DNA of 64,000 nucleotides from Homarus americanus (GCF_018991925.1 NW_024737042.1:15085647-15149646); one strand, 5' to 3'; shown: positions 1-11,517, counted from the first letter of the stretch. Made by a program: numbers and translations. Notes: generated by a model from the sequence alone, not told the origin.

Positions 1-438
1 CTACTCTACTCTACTATATTTTATTATACTCTCTATTCTATTCTCTCTATTCTGCTCTACTATGCTCTGTTCTGCTCTACTATATATATTATTCTGCTCT
101 GCTCTGCTATACTCTATTCTACTCTACTACTCTCTCTACTCTACTCTACTCCTACTCTACTCTACTCTACTCCCTCCTCTCCCTACTCCTACTCTATTTT
201 ACTCTCTACTCTACTCCCTCTACTCTCTCTCTCCTATTTTACTCTCTACTCTACTCCCACTCTGCTCTCTCCTACTATACTCTCTCCTATTCTACTCTAC
301 TCTCTCTACTCTACTCTACTCTCTCTCTGCTATACTCTATATATTTTGCTCTGCTCCTCTCTCTCTCTATATATATATATTTCTCTATATATGCTCTACT
401 CTCATTTTGCTCTGCTCTATATATATACTCTCTCTCTA
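1..438. repeat. CTCTA pentanucleotide satellite (left edge)
   Basis: Almost pure pyrimidine-plus-A sequence made of the pentamer CTCTA with frequent one-base slips (CTCTG, CCTACT, TATATA). It runs off the left edge and stops at a run of Ns, so its true length is unknown. The 184-codon open frame across it is a translation of the repeat. The same pentamer forms the array at 2497-3086. Confidence 0.95.
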
Positions 439-538
439 NNNNNNNNNNNNNNNNNNNNNNNNNNNNNNNNNNNNNNNNNNNNNNNNNNNNNNNNNNNNNN
501 NNNNNNNNNNNNNNNNNNNNNNNNNNNNNNNNNNNNNN
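439..538. other. Assembly gap, 100 N
   Basis: Exactly 100 N characters, the size commonly used for a gap of unknown length. The gap sits at the edge of the pentanucleotide array, a place where assemblers often fail, so sequence on either side may not be truly adjacent. Confidence 0.99.
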
Positions 539-1531
539 TCATTGTGCTTCGTTCAGTTGCGTATTGCTAAAAGCCAATTATTTTACCAAGCATACTTCGC
601 CCGTCGAGCCAATTAGGAGCGATTAAGGTCATGTACTCACCTGTTTGATCTTAATTAACGCCGGGAAGAACACCTGGATCAACATCTTCGGTAAAATGTG
701 TGTGTGCAGTGTAGACGTTGTGTATTAAGTAAAAAAAAAGTAACTTGTAATTAGTAAGGAAAAAATACGTCTTTTATTGTTATGAAGTTAAAAATAAGGC
801 TTTTTGTTATTGAATATCAGGAGTAAGTTTATTTTATGTTTTAGGAAGGTCTTTTTTTGGGAAATGAGTCATCATATTTATTAAGAGATAATGCAAAAAT
901 ATGCTTAATTGATGAAAGGTAATTTTTTTTTTTAGAAAGGAAAAATTAAGTCTCTTTAATTTTTGCATCTAATTAGCTCAAGATTTGTTTACTATTTTTG
1001 ATAATTAAGCCGTGTGTAATTATTGAAGATAATAATAACATCACCTGTATTTGTTCATGAATGGGGTATACCTATACTTGTTAATTACAGGTGAGACACG
1101 AAAACAATTAATTTGTAAGTTTTTAGCCGGAAATGCCACGTCTTGCCTTTGTTATTGTGATAATGGTCAGGGAATATTTATTTAATTACAAGTGAAAAAA
1201 CCAATCTGTGTATCATGGATTGAATGTGTGCAGTGGCAGAATTGGTTACTAATTGTTGGTACTGGGTTGTGGGTTGGTATTTTATGGATCGAGGTTCCCG
1301 AATTCTCATTGAGGAAAAAATTCATAGCTGATATTGTAGTCAGTACCATTGAAATAAAACCACATCACCAGTTAATCATAAAAAGAAAATTAAAAGGTCG
1401 CAGATATCAGACTACTGTAGAGAGAGATATTGACTCTTATCTCCAGTCTAATATGTAAAGTTAGATGGTATGAATCGACAGGAAAATGCCAAGTTCTACT
1501 CGATAATTATAGCTAGTATTATACGTCATAT
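539..1531. other. AT-rich single-copy-looking sequence, no gene recognised
   Basis: No tandem repeat and no transposon signature seen. One 88-codon open frame (1192-1458, +) begins MKKPICVSWIECVQ and has mixed composition, but I recognise no family, and AT-rich DNA of this length gives such frames by chance. It is left unannotated as a gene. Confidence 0.5.
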
Positions 1532-1780
1532 TAATGGATGCCCCTCTTGTAACGAAGGATGGCCGGCGGGGCCACCTAGGCGTGGTGGTTTAAGGTGTAA
1601 AGTTTGTCGCTAACACAACAACCTAAGTTAACGAGTTGCATGACTCAGTGTCAAGGAATGGTCCTAGAAGACCGGACAACTCGCCAACTACACTGGCTAA
1701 CCATTCCCGAACACGATCCCCAAATCGATTAACATCCAGGTTCCCCAATTACTGCTGGGTAGACAGAGGTAAAATGGCGT
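1532..1780 (-). mobile_element. SINE body fragment (same family as 37729-38082)
   Basis: The reverse complement aligns by eye over about 250 bp with the element at 37729-38082. Shared blocks include GGATGGCCGGC, GGCCACCTAGGCGTG, CAACTCGCCAACT, ATCGATTA and CTGCTGGGTAGACAGAGG. The match ends near AAATGGCG. The tRNA-like head present in the other copy is therefore missing, so this is a 5'-truncated or diverged copy lying on the minus strand. Differences between the copies are scattered substitutions and small indels, which suggests old insertions. The 64-codon plus-strand frame here is incidental. Confidence 0.8.
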
Positions 1781-2013
1781 TTAAGTTGGAAATACTGAAG
1801 AATTTTTTTTTGGTATATGTTTTAAATTAATGGTGTGGGTTTAGTTAATAACAGATGAAGGAATTTGTTTATTATTTCAAGTGTTTCGTTGTGAAATTAC
1901 TGCAGAGATAATTAACATAAGAAAAGCTATGATGATAAGTTTTGATAGTACAGACACCCCTGGTAACATGTACTGGTTTTTCTTCTTAAGGGGTATTACT
2001 ACTACTACTACTA

Positions 2014-2093
2014 CGTGGCCTCAGCCTCCCCATAGCCACACCTTCACCGCCATTTTATTGCCTTAAAATTAAATATCCTAATACAAAAGTAGC
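2014..2093 (+). repeat. Small dispersed repeat, copy A, next to (ACT)n
   Basis: An 80-bp block starting CGTGGCCTCAGCCTCCCC and ending CCTAATACAAAAGTAGC. It recurs at 63354-63435 with about 85% identity by eye. Both copies are preceded by a CTA/ACT trinucleotide run (1998-2013 here). This fits the tail or end region of a dispersed element. I cannot name the family. Confidence 0.75.
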
Positions 2094-2496
2094 TATCCTG
2101 GCTGTGTTGAGGTAGTTGTGCCGCAGATCTATGCGACGTTCAGTGACTGTTGCCTCTAAATCAATATCTGCGACCGTTGTCGTCTTTGGGGCCGACGATC
2201 TCGTTCCCTGAGGCAAAGCAATGTATCACTTGAAGAATTAAGGCTCTGTTAAGTCATACCCACAGTAGAGTAATCACACGTGTCCCCAGGTTGAAAATTC
2301 CTTCTTTACAAGATTAATTTTATTATAGCATGAATGTGAGTGACTCATATATCCATACAAATTGTAAATCATTGCATGGAAGCTTGACAAATAAATGAAA
2401 GTGCATTTATCTGCGTATCTGTGATCCGATCTTATTATTACTAAGGTAATGACTGATTGGTTATGACAATTAATTGAAACACATATTTCTTTATCA
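2094..2496. other. Unique sequence, no gene seen
   Basis: Mixed-composition sequence without tandem structure. I see no coding, RNA or transposon signature. It may include the rest of the element whose end is the 2014-2093 block, but the other copy does not share this part. Confidence 0.45.
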
Positions 2497-3086
2497 ACTC
2501 TACTCTACTCTACTCTACTCTCTACTCTACTCTACTACTCTCTATTCACTCTACTCTACTCTCTACTCTATTCTACTCTACTCTACTCTACTCTACTCTA
2601 CTCTACTATACTCTATTCTACTCTACTCTACTCTACTCTGCTCTACTCTACTCTACTCTACTATACTCTAATCTACTCTCTACTCTACTATACTCTACTA
2701 TACTCCTACTTTACTATACTCTATTCTACTCTACTCTATTCTACTCCTACTCCTACTCTACTCTACTATACTCTACTATACTCTACTCTACTCTACTCTA
2801 CTCTACTCTACTCCTACTCTACTCTACTATATCTACTCTATTCTACTCTACTCTCTCTCTACTCTACTCTACTCTACTATACTCTATTCTACTCTACTCT
2901 ACTCTACTCTACTCTACTCTACTCCCTACTCTCTCTACTCTACTCTACTCTACTCACTCTACTCTACTCTACTCTACTCTACTCTACTCTACTATACTCT
3001 ATTCTACTCTACTATACTCTATTCTACTCTACTATACTCTATTCTACTCTACTCTACTATACTCTACTCTACTCTACTCTACTCTA
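2497..3086. repeat. CTCTA pentanucleotide satellite
   Basis: About 590 bp of CTCTA units with slips (CTATA, CTCTG, CTCCTA). It is the same pentamer as at the left edge, about 2 kb away, and it ends in a short ATT run at 3085-3099. The 65-codon frame is repeat-derived. Confidence 0.95.
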
Positions 3087-3099
3087 TTATTATTATTAG

Positions 3100-3438
3100 T
3101 GATTGTCTCTCTGTCTGAATGTCTGTCTTTCACTCTCTCGTATACAGATGTGAAGTATTTGTTATGTAATCTGAACCCCTAGCGAGAAAAGAGAGAGAGA
3201 GAGAGAGCTCCCTCATAAATCAGGTGTGAGTTTCTCTTCTCATAATTACTTACCTCAGTAAATTAAGGTATTTTAAAGAGACTAATTAACCAGTGATAAT
3301 AATTACCCTCATAAAAACTTAACGATAACTTTATTGGTTTCATCACCACCTGAGTAATTAATTTTTTGATCATTATTAGAATATATTTATACATGCAGTA
3401 CATACATATGAACACTATATATATATATCTCTGTCTTT

Positions 3439-3439
<1 letters not shown>
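3100..3439. other. AT-rich unique sequence with short GA and AT runs
   Basis: Non-repetitive apart from a short GA run near 3190-3208 and an AT run near 3413-3428. No gene seen. Confidence 0.5.

Positions 3440-3504
<65 letters not shown>
3440..3504. repeat. (CTAT)n tetranucleotide microsatellite
   Basis: About 16 uninterrupted CTAT units, a likely length-polymorphic locus. Confidence 0.95.
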
Positions 3505-3507
<3 letters not shown>

Positions 3508-3588
3508 ACCTCTCTGTCTCGATTTATATTCAATAATAAGCCGTAGAGAAATTTGGTTAGCAAGGGGCTCAATATTTGATGGATTCAA

Positions 3589-3589
<1 letters not shown>

Positions 3590-3672
<83 letters not shown>
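3590..3672. repeat. (GT)n microsatellite, about 41 units
   Basis: Uninterrupted GT run followed to about 3830 by CTGT/TCTC-rich pyrimidine sequence. The 168-codon plus frame starts just before this run and is mostly poly-VC translated from GT. Confidence 0.97.
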
Positions 3673-3673
<1 letters not shown>

Positions 3674-3902
3674 AGTCTTTATATCTGTCTCTGTCTGTCT
3701 GTCTGTTCGCCTGTCTCTCTGTATGTATGTCTCTATTTCTGACTTCTCTCATTCTCTATCTCTATTTCTTTCTTTCTGTCTATCTATCGCTTTCTCTGTC
3801 TGTCTCATTCTCTCTCCTCACTTATTTTACTTCACAAAGAGTAGAGACATCTGTCAAAAGTTGCTCACCAAGTTAGTCCTGAATTTTACGCCCAACACCT
3901 CC

Positions 3903-4082
3903 GACCAATCAGACACATTTGCCACCACCCTTGACCAATCAGATGCATTTGCCAATACCCTCGACCAATCAGATGCATTTACCAACACCTCCAACCAATC
4001 AGATGCCTTTACCAATACCCCCGACCAATCAGATGCATTTTCCAACACCTACGACCAATCAGATGCCTTTGGCCTACCCTGA
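3903..4082. repeat. Perfect-period 30-bp minisatellite, six units, CCAAT core
   Basis: Units start at 3903, 3933, 3963, 3993, 4023 and 4053, exactly 30 bp apart with no indel. The conserved core is GACCAATCAGATGCATTT and the last ten bases vary. Each unit carries a CCAAT box and an ATGCAT palindrome. Read on the plus strand it gives a ten-residue repeat of the type DQSDAFANTL, open on both strands. The upstream part of that frame is GT microsatellite, so I do not call a gene. Confidence 0.93.
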
Positions 4083-4124
4083 CCAAATAATATGACCTCA
4101 AATGTGACGTGATGATGAGGGTTA

Positions 4125-4127
<3 letters not shown>

Positions 4128-4192
<65 letters not shown>
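4128..4192. repeat. (TC)n microsatellite
   Basis: About 32 TC units, followed to about 4490 by non-periodic pyrimidine-rich sequence. Confidence 0.97.
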
Positions 4193-4194
<2 letters not shown>

Positions 4195-4489
4195 GCCCCT
4201 ACATGCTATTCCTACCTTCGTCCTTGCAGTTATTCTCAACCTCTCTCCCTCCTTCCTCCTTTCCTTTCTTTTCCTTTTCCTCTTACGCTTTCTCTCGTCT
4301 CATATCTCTTCTATTGTCCCTCCCTCCCTCGCCCTCTCTCTTCGCTCCTCACCCCTTATCCATCTCTTTCTCCCCTATCCTTTTGTGTCTCTTTCATCTT
4401 CCCTCTCCCCATCTTTCCTCCCTCACCTCCCCTTCCTTTACCTTTCTTCCATCTCCTGGTTCCGCGTTCTCCTCAGGTTTCTTCTCTTC

Positions 4490-6535
4490 CTCCTCTCTCT
4501 GGCACTCCTCTTCCTCTACCTCCTCTCCCTGGCACTCTCTTCCTCCTCTCTCTGGCACTCCTCTTCCTCCTCTCCTGGCAGTCCCTCTTCCTCCTCTCCC
4601 TGGCACTCCTCTTCCTCCTCCTGGCACTCCTCTTACACCTCTCCCTGGCACTCCTCTTCCACCTCTCCCTGGCACTCCTCTTCTTCCTCTCCAGGCACTC
4701 CTCTTCCTCCTCTCCCTTGCACCCCTCTTCCTCTACCTCCTCTCCCCTGGCCTCCTCTTCACCCTCTCCCTGGCACTCCTCTTCCTCTACCTCCTCTCCC
4801 CTGGCACTCCTCTCTTCCTCCTCTCTCTGGCACTCCTCTTCCTCCTCCCTGCAGTCCTCTTCTCCTCTCCCTAGCACTCCTCTTCCTCTTCCTCCTCTCC
4901 CTGGCACTCCTCTTCCACCTCTCCCTGGCACTCCTCTTCCACCTCTCCCTGGCACTCCTCTTCCTCTACCTCCTCTCCCTAGCACTCCTCTTCCTCCTCT
5001 CCTGGCACTCCTCTTCCACCTCTCTGGCCTCCTCTTCCCACCTCTCCCTGGCACTCCTCTTCTTCCTCTCCAGGCACTCCTCTTCCTCCTCCCTTGCACC
5101 CCTCTTCCTCTACCTCCTCTCCCTGGCACTCCTCTTCCTCCTCTCCTGCACCCTCTTCCTCTCCGCCTCCTCTTCCCTCTCCTGGCACTCCTCTTCTTCC
5201 TCTCCAGGCACTCCTCTTCCTCCTCTCCCCTGGCACTCCTCTTCCCACCTCTCCCTGGCACTCCTCTTCTTCCTCTCCTGGCACTCCTCTTCCCCTCCCT
5301 GGCACTCCTCTTCTTCCTCTCCAGGCCTCCTCTTCCACCTCTCCCTGGCACTCCTCTTCCCTCCCCTAGCACTCTCTTCCTCTACCTCCTCTCCCTAGCA
5401 CTCCTCTTCCTCCCTCTCCTGCCTCCTCTTCCACCTCTCCCTGCCTCCTCTTCACCTCTCCCTGGCACTCCTCTTCCTCCTCTCCAGGCACTCCTCTTCC
5501 TCCTCTCCTGGCACTCCTCTTCCACCTCTCCCTAGCACTCCTCTTCCTCTACCTCCTCTCCCTGGCACCCTCTTCCTCCTCTCTCCCTGGCACTCTCTTC
5601 CACCTCTCCCTAGCACTCCTCTTCCCACCTCCCAGGCACTCCTCTTCCTCCTCTCCCTGGCACTCCTCTTCCACCTCTCCCTAGCACTCCTCTTCCTCTA
5701 CCTCCTCTCCCTAGCACTCCTTCCTCTACCTCTCTCCCTAGCACTCCCTCTTCCTCCTCTCCTGGCCTCCTCTTCCACCTCTCCCTGGCACTCCTCTTCC
5801 TCCTCTCCGCACTCCTCTTCCACCTCTCCCTGGCACTCCTCTTCCTCTACCTCCTCTCCCTAGCACTCCTCTTCCTCCTCTCCGCCTCCTCTTCCTCCTC
5901 TCCTGCACTCCTCTTCCACCTCTCCCCTGGCACTCCTCTTCCTCTACCTCCTCTCCCTGGCACCCTCTTCCTCCTCTCCCTGGCACTCCTCTTCCCACCT
6001 CTCCCCTGGCACTCCTCTTCCTCTACCTCCTCTCCCTAGCACTCCTCTTCCCCCTCTCCTGGCACTCCTCTTCCTCCTCTCCCTGGCACTCCTCTTCCCT
6101 CCTCTCCTGGCACTCCCTTCCTCCCTTCCCGCACCCTCTTCCACCTCTCCCCGGCCTTCCTCTTCCCCCTCTCCCTGGCACTCCTCTTCCACCTCTCCCT
6201 GGCACTCCTCTTCCTCCTCTCCCTGGCACTCCTCTTCCTCCCTCTCTGGCACTCCCTTCTACCACCTCTCCCTGGCACCTCTTCCACCTCTCCCTGGCAC
6301 TCCTCTTCCCCTCCTCTCCTGGCACTCCTCTTCCTCCCTCTCCTGGCACCTCTTCCACCTCTCCCTGGCACTCCTCTTCCTCCTCCCTGGCACTCCTCTT
6401 CCTCCCTCCTGGCACTCCTCTTCCACCTCTCCTGGCACTCCTCTTCCTCCTCTCCCTGGCACTCCTCTTCCACCTCTCCCTGGCACTCCTCTCCCTTGTC
6501 TCTCTGGCGCTATTCTTCCTTCTTGGCACTCCCCC
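4490..6535. repeat. 2-kb pyrimidine-rich array, ~24-bp unit with TGGCACTCCTCTTCC
   Basis: About 85 units of roughly 24 bp: a variable CCTCTCC part and the nearly constant TGGCACTCCTCTTCC. CTACCTCC inserts mark longer composite units. The plus strand is almost all C and T apart from one GGCA per unit, so the minus strand is a long purine tract with triplex (H-DNA) potential. Large open frames on both strands (up to 429 codons) are Ser/Pro/Leu or Gly/Arg/Glu-rich translations of the array and not genes. Confidence 0.95.
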
Positions 6536-6597
6536 TACCAGGTGTGTCAGGTGAAACAGGAAGTTGACACCATATAAAAAGTATTGACCCCAAAACA

Positions 6598-6599
<2 letters not shown>

Positions 6600-6637
<38 letters not shown>

Positions 6638-6718
6638 CTGTACTTGAAGTTGACATCAATCTACTGTAGTGTTTCAGGAGCTTTAAGGTGAATTATAGAA
6701 ATACATATTACGAACTGA

Positions 6719-6753
<35 letters not shown>

Positions 6754-6832
6754 ACCAGCGAGATAGATAGAGACAGCAAGAAAGAGAGAGAGAGAACCAG
6801 CAAGAGAGAGACAGAAAGAGAGATATGGATGT

Positions 6833-6885
<53 letters not shown>
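6600..6885. repeat. TC run, then GA runs
   Basis: TC microsatellite at 6600-6632, unique sequence to 6720, then GA runs at 6722-6750 and 6835-6883 separated by AG-rich sequence. TC and GA runs lie within 250 bp in opposite strand sense, so a hairpin between them is possible. Confidence 0.93.
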
Positions 6886-6887
<2 letters not shown>

Positions 6888-7044
6888 GTAGCTACTTACT
6901 ATCAAAATTGCTCAAAACACAACAGGGAAATTCACTTTTTCTTTTTTCATATTTTTTTTAAGAAAAGTTTATTTTTCCTCCGAGGAAGAAAAGTATTTAC
7001 AGAAAGTTTACAAACTGTCAGAGACGCTTTATAATTATTACGTG

Positions 7045-7059
7045 TTGTGTGTGTGTGCG

Positions 7060-7100
<41 letters not shown>
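7045..7100. repeat. (GT)n microsatellite
   Basis: GT run with two interruptions (TGCG, TTTG), followed by a TC-rich run at 7169-7219. Confidence 0.93.
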
Positions 7101-7103
<3 letters not shown>

Positions 7104-7181
7104 TTCTCTAACTGACCGTATTTTTTACTGTCACGTTATTTCTCACTCTATCTCATTATTTGTCTCTCACTATCTCTCTAA

Positions 7182-7219
<38 letters not shown>

Positions 7220-7415
7220 AGGCAACTGACCCGGTTCGACCACCCCACAAAATTACTTTACTGTCCTTTCAACAAAGCAATCCAAGCTTCACGCTCTATT
7301 TTCCCCTTCACTTTTCAACCTTTTTTGTGTGTGTCCTGAAAATCACAGATGTAAAATACCAATTTCCATGTGAGATTGAGAGTGTGTGCGTGCGCGTGTG
7401 CGATGATGGAAAATT

Positions 7416-7418
<3 letters not shown>

Positions 7419-7475
<57 letters not shown>

Positions 7476-7613
7476 GAGTTGGAAGTAAGTTGGTGCTGTG
7501 GTGAAATATTTCCCTTTTCATGTGTTGTGATTAAAACAGACAAACAGACAGACAGACAGACAGGCAAGCAGACACACAGACAGGCAGACAGAGACAGACA
7601 GACAGACAGATAG
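7419..7613. repeat. (GA)n followed by (GACA)n
   Basis: GA run at 7419-7478 and a GACA tetranucleotide run with slips at 7540-7613. The sequence from 7614 to 7820 is unique apart from a poly-C run near 7773. Confidence 0.93.
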
Positions 7614-7820
7614 ACGTACAGTACCAGCCACCAAAAACTCCGTATATACAACAACATTTCCGTCAACTCAATAGTAATCAAGAATGAACTGCATCTAACA
7701 TGACATTCGGACCCTGGTGTTAGGTTATGCCAATTAAGTGCCATTAGCTACTCCAGGGCCACCACCAACCACCCCCCCCCCCCAACTTTTATGTGTACAC
7801 GAGGAAGTTTCAACCCTTTC

Positions 7821-7866
7821 ATACATACATACATACATACATACATACATACATACATACATACAT
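7821..7866. repeat. (ATAC)n tetranucleotide microsatellite
   Basis: About 11 ATAC units. Confidence 0.95.
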
Positions 7867-8048
7867 CAGGCTCACGACCACACTGGCATGACCAATAATA
7901 CTAATTATCATACACAATAGTAAATACAAGATAATATAAACAAAATTAAAGAGTATATGAACACCTGACCTTTGACCCACCCGTGACCCACCAGTAATAG
8001 AGGTCACCGAAGTACTCCCTTCTTCAGGTAGGTCCTCGGGTACTGACT

Positions 8049-8287
8049 GTGTGTGTGTGTGTGTGTGTGTGTGAAGGAATAGAGAAGATAATGATACGAA
8101 GATTTGAAGAAGAAAAGACTGATGAAAGAAGAAATGAAATAGTAGTAGTAGTGAAGAAATGAAGGAAAAGAAAAAAACGCGAAAAATGAAAGAAGATAAT
8201 TAACAAACATTATACTAGAAAGATTGAAGTAGCTAGGGAATATTTTTGTTGTAATTTAATGTCTGTTTATGATGTTATTAGGGGGGG

Positions 8288-8324
<37 letters not shown>

Positions 8325-8415
8325 GATATAGCGGCTTCCTCTGCCTTCTTAATAAAAAATATTCACTGCACGAGCGTCTTTATAAATCACGGGTGATATG
8401 ACAATACCGAGACCT

Positions 8416-8464
<49 letters not shown>
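8049..8464. repeat. GT, TC and CA microsatellite cluster
   Basis: GT run at 8049-8072, TC run at 8291-8323 and CA run at 8416-8464, separated by purine-rich and AT-rich unique sequence. No gene is seen between them. Confidence 0.9.
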
Positions 8465-8466
<2 letters not shown>

Positions 8467-8559
8467 TCATTTGTGAATCTAAAGAGAAATTACTTGATAA
8501 ATGAAATTATAAAATGAGAAAACAGATTAAATTTGTCCATGAATGAGTTATCTACATTA

Positions 8560-8598
8560 GGGGTGGGGAGGGTGGGGGAGGGCGGGGGGGTGGGGGGT
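8560..8598 (+). other. G-rich tract with G-quadruplex potential
   Basis: 39 bp with at least six runs of three or more G separated by one or two bases, for example GGGGTGGGGAGGGTGGGGG. It meets the usual G3+N1-7 pattern for an intramolecular quadruplex on the plus strand. Nothing nearby indicates a promoter. Confidence 0.7.
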
Positions 8599-9020
8599 AT
8601 TATGCATGGAAGTTATACATACATATATTTTGCCAAGTTGTTTAATAGCTGTATTTTGTTGTTCTTGTTTGTTTGTCTTGTCTTTATTAATGTGTGTGCC
8701 TTTTTGTTTCTGGCCCGTTCAGTTCTATGTCTGTCTCTCTCTAATTATCTCTATCTATCTCTCTCTGTAACACAGTATATAAATTTAATTTCTTTCTAGC
8801 TCTCTCACTATAAGGCTCTCTTAATTCTCTCTCTCTCTCTGTGAATTAAAGCGATTGAATTTATATTTTGCTGTGCAGTTAACGTCAGAGTAAGAGGGAG
8901 TCAGCCAACCGTCCACAGACACACTGAGCGGGCTAAAAGGTTGACCGGGGGAGATGTGGAAGGATTAGACAGTAGTTGACGGTATTTGACAGGTTAGAGA
9001 GAATTTAGAGACGGTAGAGA

Positions 9021-9302
9021 ACAGTTTAGGGAGGGTAGACAGGTGTTAGGGAAGGTAGACAGGTGTTAGGGAGGGTAGACAGGTTTTAGGGAGGGTAGAC
9101 AGGTGTTAGGGAAGGTAGACAGGTTTTAGGGAGGGTAGACAGGTGTTAGGGAAGGTAGACAGGTTTTAGGGAAGGTAGACAGGTGTTAGGGAAGGTAGAC
9201 AGGTGTTAGGGAGGGTAGACAGGTGTTAGGGAAGGTAGACAGGTGTTAGGGAGGGTAGACAGGTGTTAGGGAGGGTAGACAGGTGTTAGGGAGGGTAGAC
9301 AG
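9021..9302. repeat. 20-bp minisatellite, about 14 units
   Basis: Unit AGGTGTTAGGGAGGGTAGAC, strictly 20 bp with no indels across 14 copies. Only two positions vary (GTGTT/GTTTT and GAAGG/GAGGG). Looser versions occur upstream from about 8940. The high identity implies recent expansion. Confidence 0.95.
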
Positions 9303-9810
9303 GAAAAGAGGGAAGGAAAAGAGGGGTGAGGTGAGGGAGAAGAGGGGGGATGAGGGAGAGGAGAAGGAAGAGAGGGAAATGGGGTGAGGGGATTGGAGAA
9401 GGAAGGAAGTGAGATAGAAGTGGAGACGTAGAAGAGAAGGAGAAAAAGGGAGGGGGGGGAAAAGAGAAAAGAAGGAAGTACGAGAAGAGGGGTGAGGGAG
9501 TAGAAGGGAGAGAAGGAAGGTGATAGGACTACTCAGGTGAGACACAGTAAACCAGGTGAGTTAATTAAGGGGTCCTGAGCTAAGGTAATGAACAAGGTGT
9601 AGAGGGAAAGAGGGAGAGAGATAAGGAAGAGGTAAGGAAGAAGAAAGAGAGAGAGAAGGGGAGAGGATGATGACGAGAGAGAGAAAAGGAAGAAGAAAAG
9701 TAGGAGTAAAAGAAAAGGAGGAAAATGCGGAGGAGGATAATAAAGAAGACAGACAAAGAATAGATAATGAAGAGAAATACGGATAATGAGAGAGAGAGAG
9801 AGATATATCA
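9303..9810. repeat. Purine-rich tract (GA/GGA), about 500 bp
   Basis: Strong strand asymmetry, with G and A forming most of the plus strand and no fixed period. Open frames of 99 and 151 codons on the minus strand are Ser/Leu/Pro-rich translations of this composition. Confidence 0.8.
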
Positions 9811-10041
9811 GGTCACTCAGCCTTGTACTGTCTGTCTGTCTGTACATTAGGGTCTGTCTGTTTCCTGTTTTTATGTTGTGTGGGTATGTGTAGATAATGT
9901 ACACTAATTTGTGTACGTACGTGTATGTGTACGTGGTGGGAAGGGTCTTTACCTTTATACAAGTGTCCGTCATTTGCAATATGTACACCGGCCATTGAGC
10001 AAGTGTTATGATAAACGGACGTGAATTTACTTGTTATTGCG

Positions 10042-10042
<1 letters not shown>

Positions 10043-10128
<86 letters not shown>
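10043..10128. repeat. (CA)n microsatellite, about 43 units
   Basis: Uninterrupted CA run. Confidence 0.97.
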
Positions 10129-10131
<3 letters not shown>

Positions 10132-10592
10132 GGGTAAATCAACATATTAAGACAGCGTTAAAATTTCCAGCAATAATTCGTTCGTTTTATTCGTATTATT
10201 TTTATATTTATATTTGGCGGTGTTGGCGGCCCCGACCTAATCACTTCACATTCAGCTCTCAGCTCACTACAAACTCCCCACAATGGCAACAAATTAATAA
10301 CGTACACTGATATCAAAAGCTTTGATTAATGAGCCTTTCACTGCATAAAGCAATTTCCAATAAATATTTACTGGTGATTTAATTAATGCGTATATAACAT
10401 AAACAAATGCAATTACCATAAACAGGACAACGGACTCGTAAATACAATTACATATAAAACCCAAGTTAACGTGGAAGGAAAATGACCAGTTATTTCTAAA
10501 GCCAGTCAGTTGTGGGGTGAATTATGTGATCATTATTGACGGCCGAGTGATGCTCTGTTAACTACCGCCACAGTCTGATTGGGTGTGATTAG

Positions 10593-10626
<34 letters not shown>

Positions 10627-11212
10627 TAGAGGAGGAGAAAGGGACGAGGTGGTATTGGGTTGTGGTAGTGTGATGATATGGTGTGATAAGGGAACAGAGA
10701 GAGAGGTGTGTGGTGATGGTGGTGACCAGGTGAAAGTATTATGGTGGTGTTGATGGAGGAGGAGGAGTGTGTTGGAGATACTGTTAATGATGGTGAATTC
10801 ATGTATTACCAACTCGGAAAAAATGGCGTACACATCTCAAGTGGGCAAATTAGACGCGTTCACACATCTCCAGAATCCAATCCTAGCTTTAATAAGTCAA
10901 TATCCTGTCTCAAACATCCATTTAGAGAGAGAATATCGTGTACAACCCTACGAGAATGTAGTGTTATGATGTAAGTGAGAGGAATATTCAGATCTCTAAT
11001 TAAGGAGGAAATTTCACTTAGAATCTCTGAGAATTGAGGTCCTTGGATCGTCCTTCAAGTGGGCCGACTGCTCGCGCTGGCCGGTCAGGGTACAATCAGT
11101 CTAGGCCACACATTGAAGTTCTACTCTGGCAAATAGACATTCATATTCAGCACCGGGATCAGGTCAGACGCTCAAAGGGACGCGTGAATATTTCCCGGGA
11201 ATGTTACAACCT
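10129..11212. other. Unique sequence with one short GT run, no gene recognised
   Basis: A GT run lies at 10595-10623, followed by GTGGTG-rich sequence to about 10800. The rest is mixed composition. Open frames of 60 to 110 codons in this stretch are unrelated to any family I recognise. Confidence 0.5.
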
Positions 11213-11372
11213 CGCCAATAACTGCTGGAAGCTGCGGGACCCTCGCCAAATAAATGATGGAAGCTACCCGTCCAGGGCTTAATAATTGCTGGTAGCTGTA
11301 TGACTATCGCCAAATAATTGCTGGTAGCTACTTGACTATCGCCAAATAATTCCTGGTAGTTGCAGGATTATA
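11213..11372. repeat. 32-bp minisatellite, five degenerate units
   Basis: Unit CGCCAAATAATTGCTGGTAG plus about 12 more variable bases ending GACTAT. The two best units start at 11308 and 11340, and earlier units are more diverged. The decay toward the left suggests an old array. Confidence 0.85.
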
Positions 11373-11405
11373 TTGTCAAATGGAACTACATGACCATCGG
11401 CAAAG

Positions 11406-11417
11406 TCACACACACAC

Positions 11418-11498
<81 letters not shown>

Positions 11499-11516
11499 CA
11501 CACACACACACACACA
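11406..11516. repeat. (CA)n microsatellite, about 54 units
   Basis: CA run with isolated CG interruptions near 11421, 11491 and 11517. Confidence 0.97.
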
Positions 11517-11517
11517 A

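Noticed and set aside
1192..1458. 88-codon plus-strand frame starting MKKPICVSW
   Set aside because: No recognisable family, no Kozak-like context and no neighbours. Its length is within chance for AT-rich DNA.
4109..5398. 429-codon plus-strand open frame and a 299-codon minus-strand frame
   Set aside because: Both are translations of the same 24-bp pyrimidine array, low complexity and open on both strands because the unit length is a multiple of three and lacks stops.
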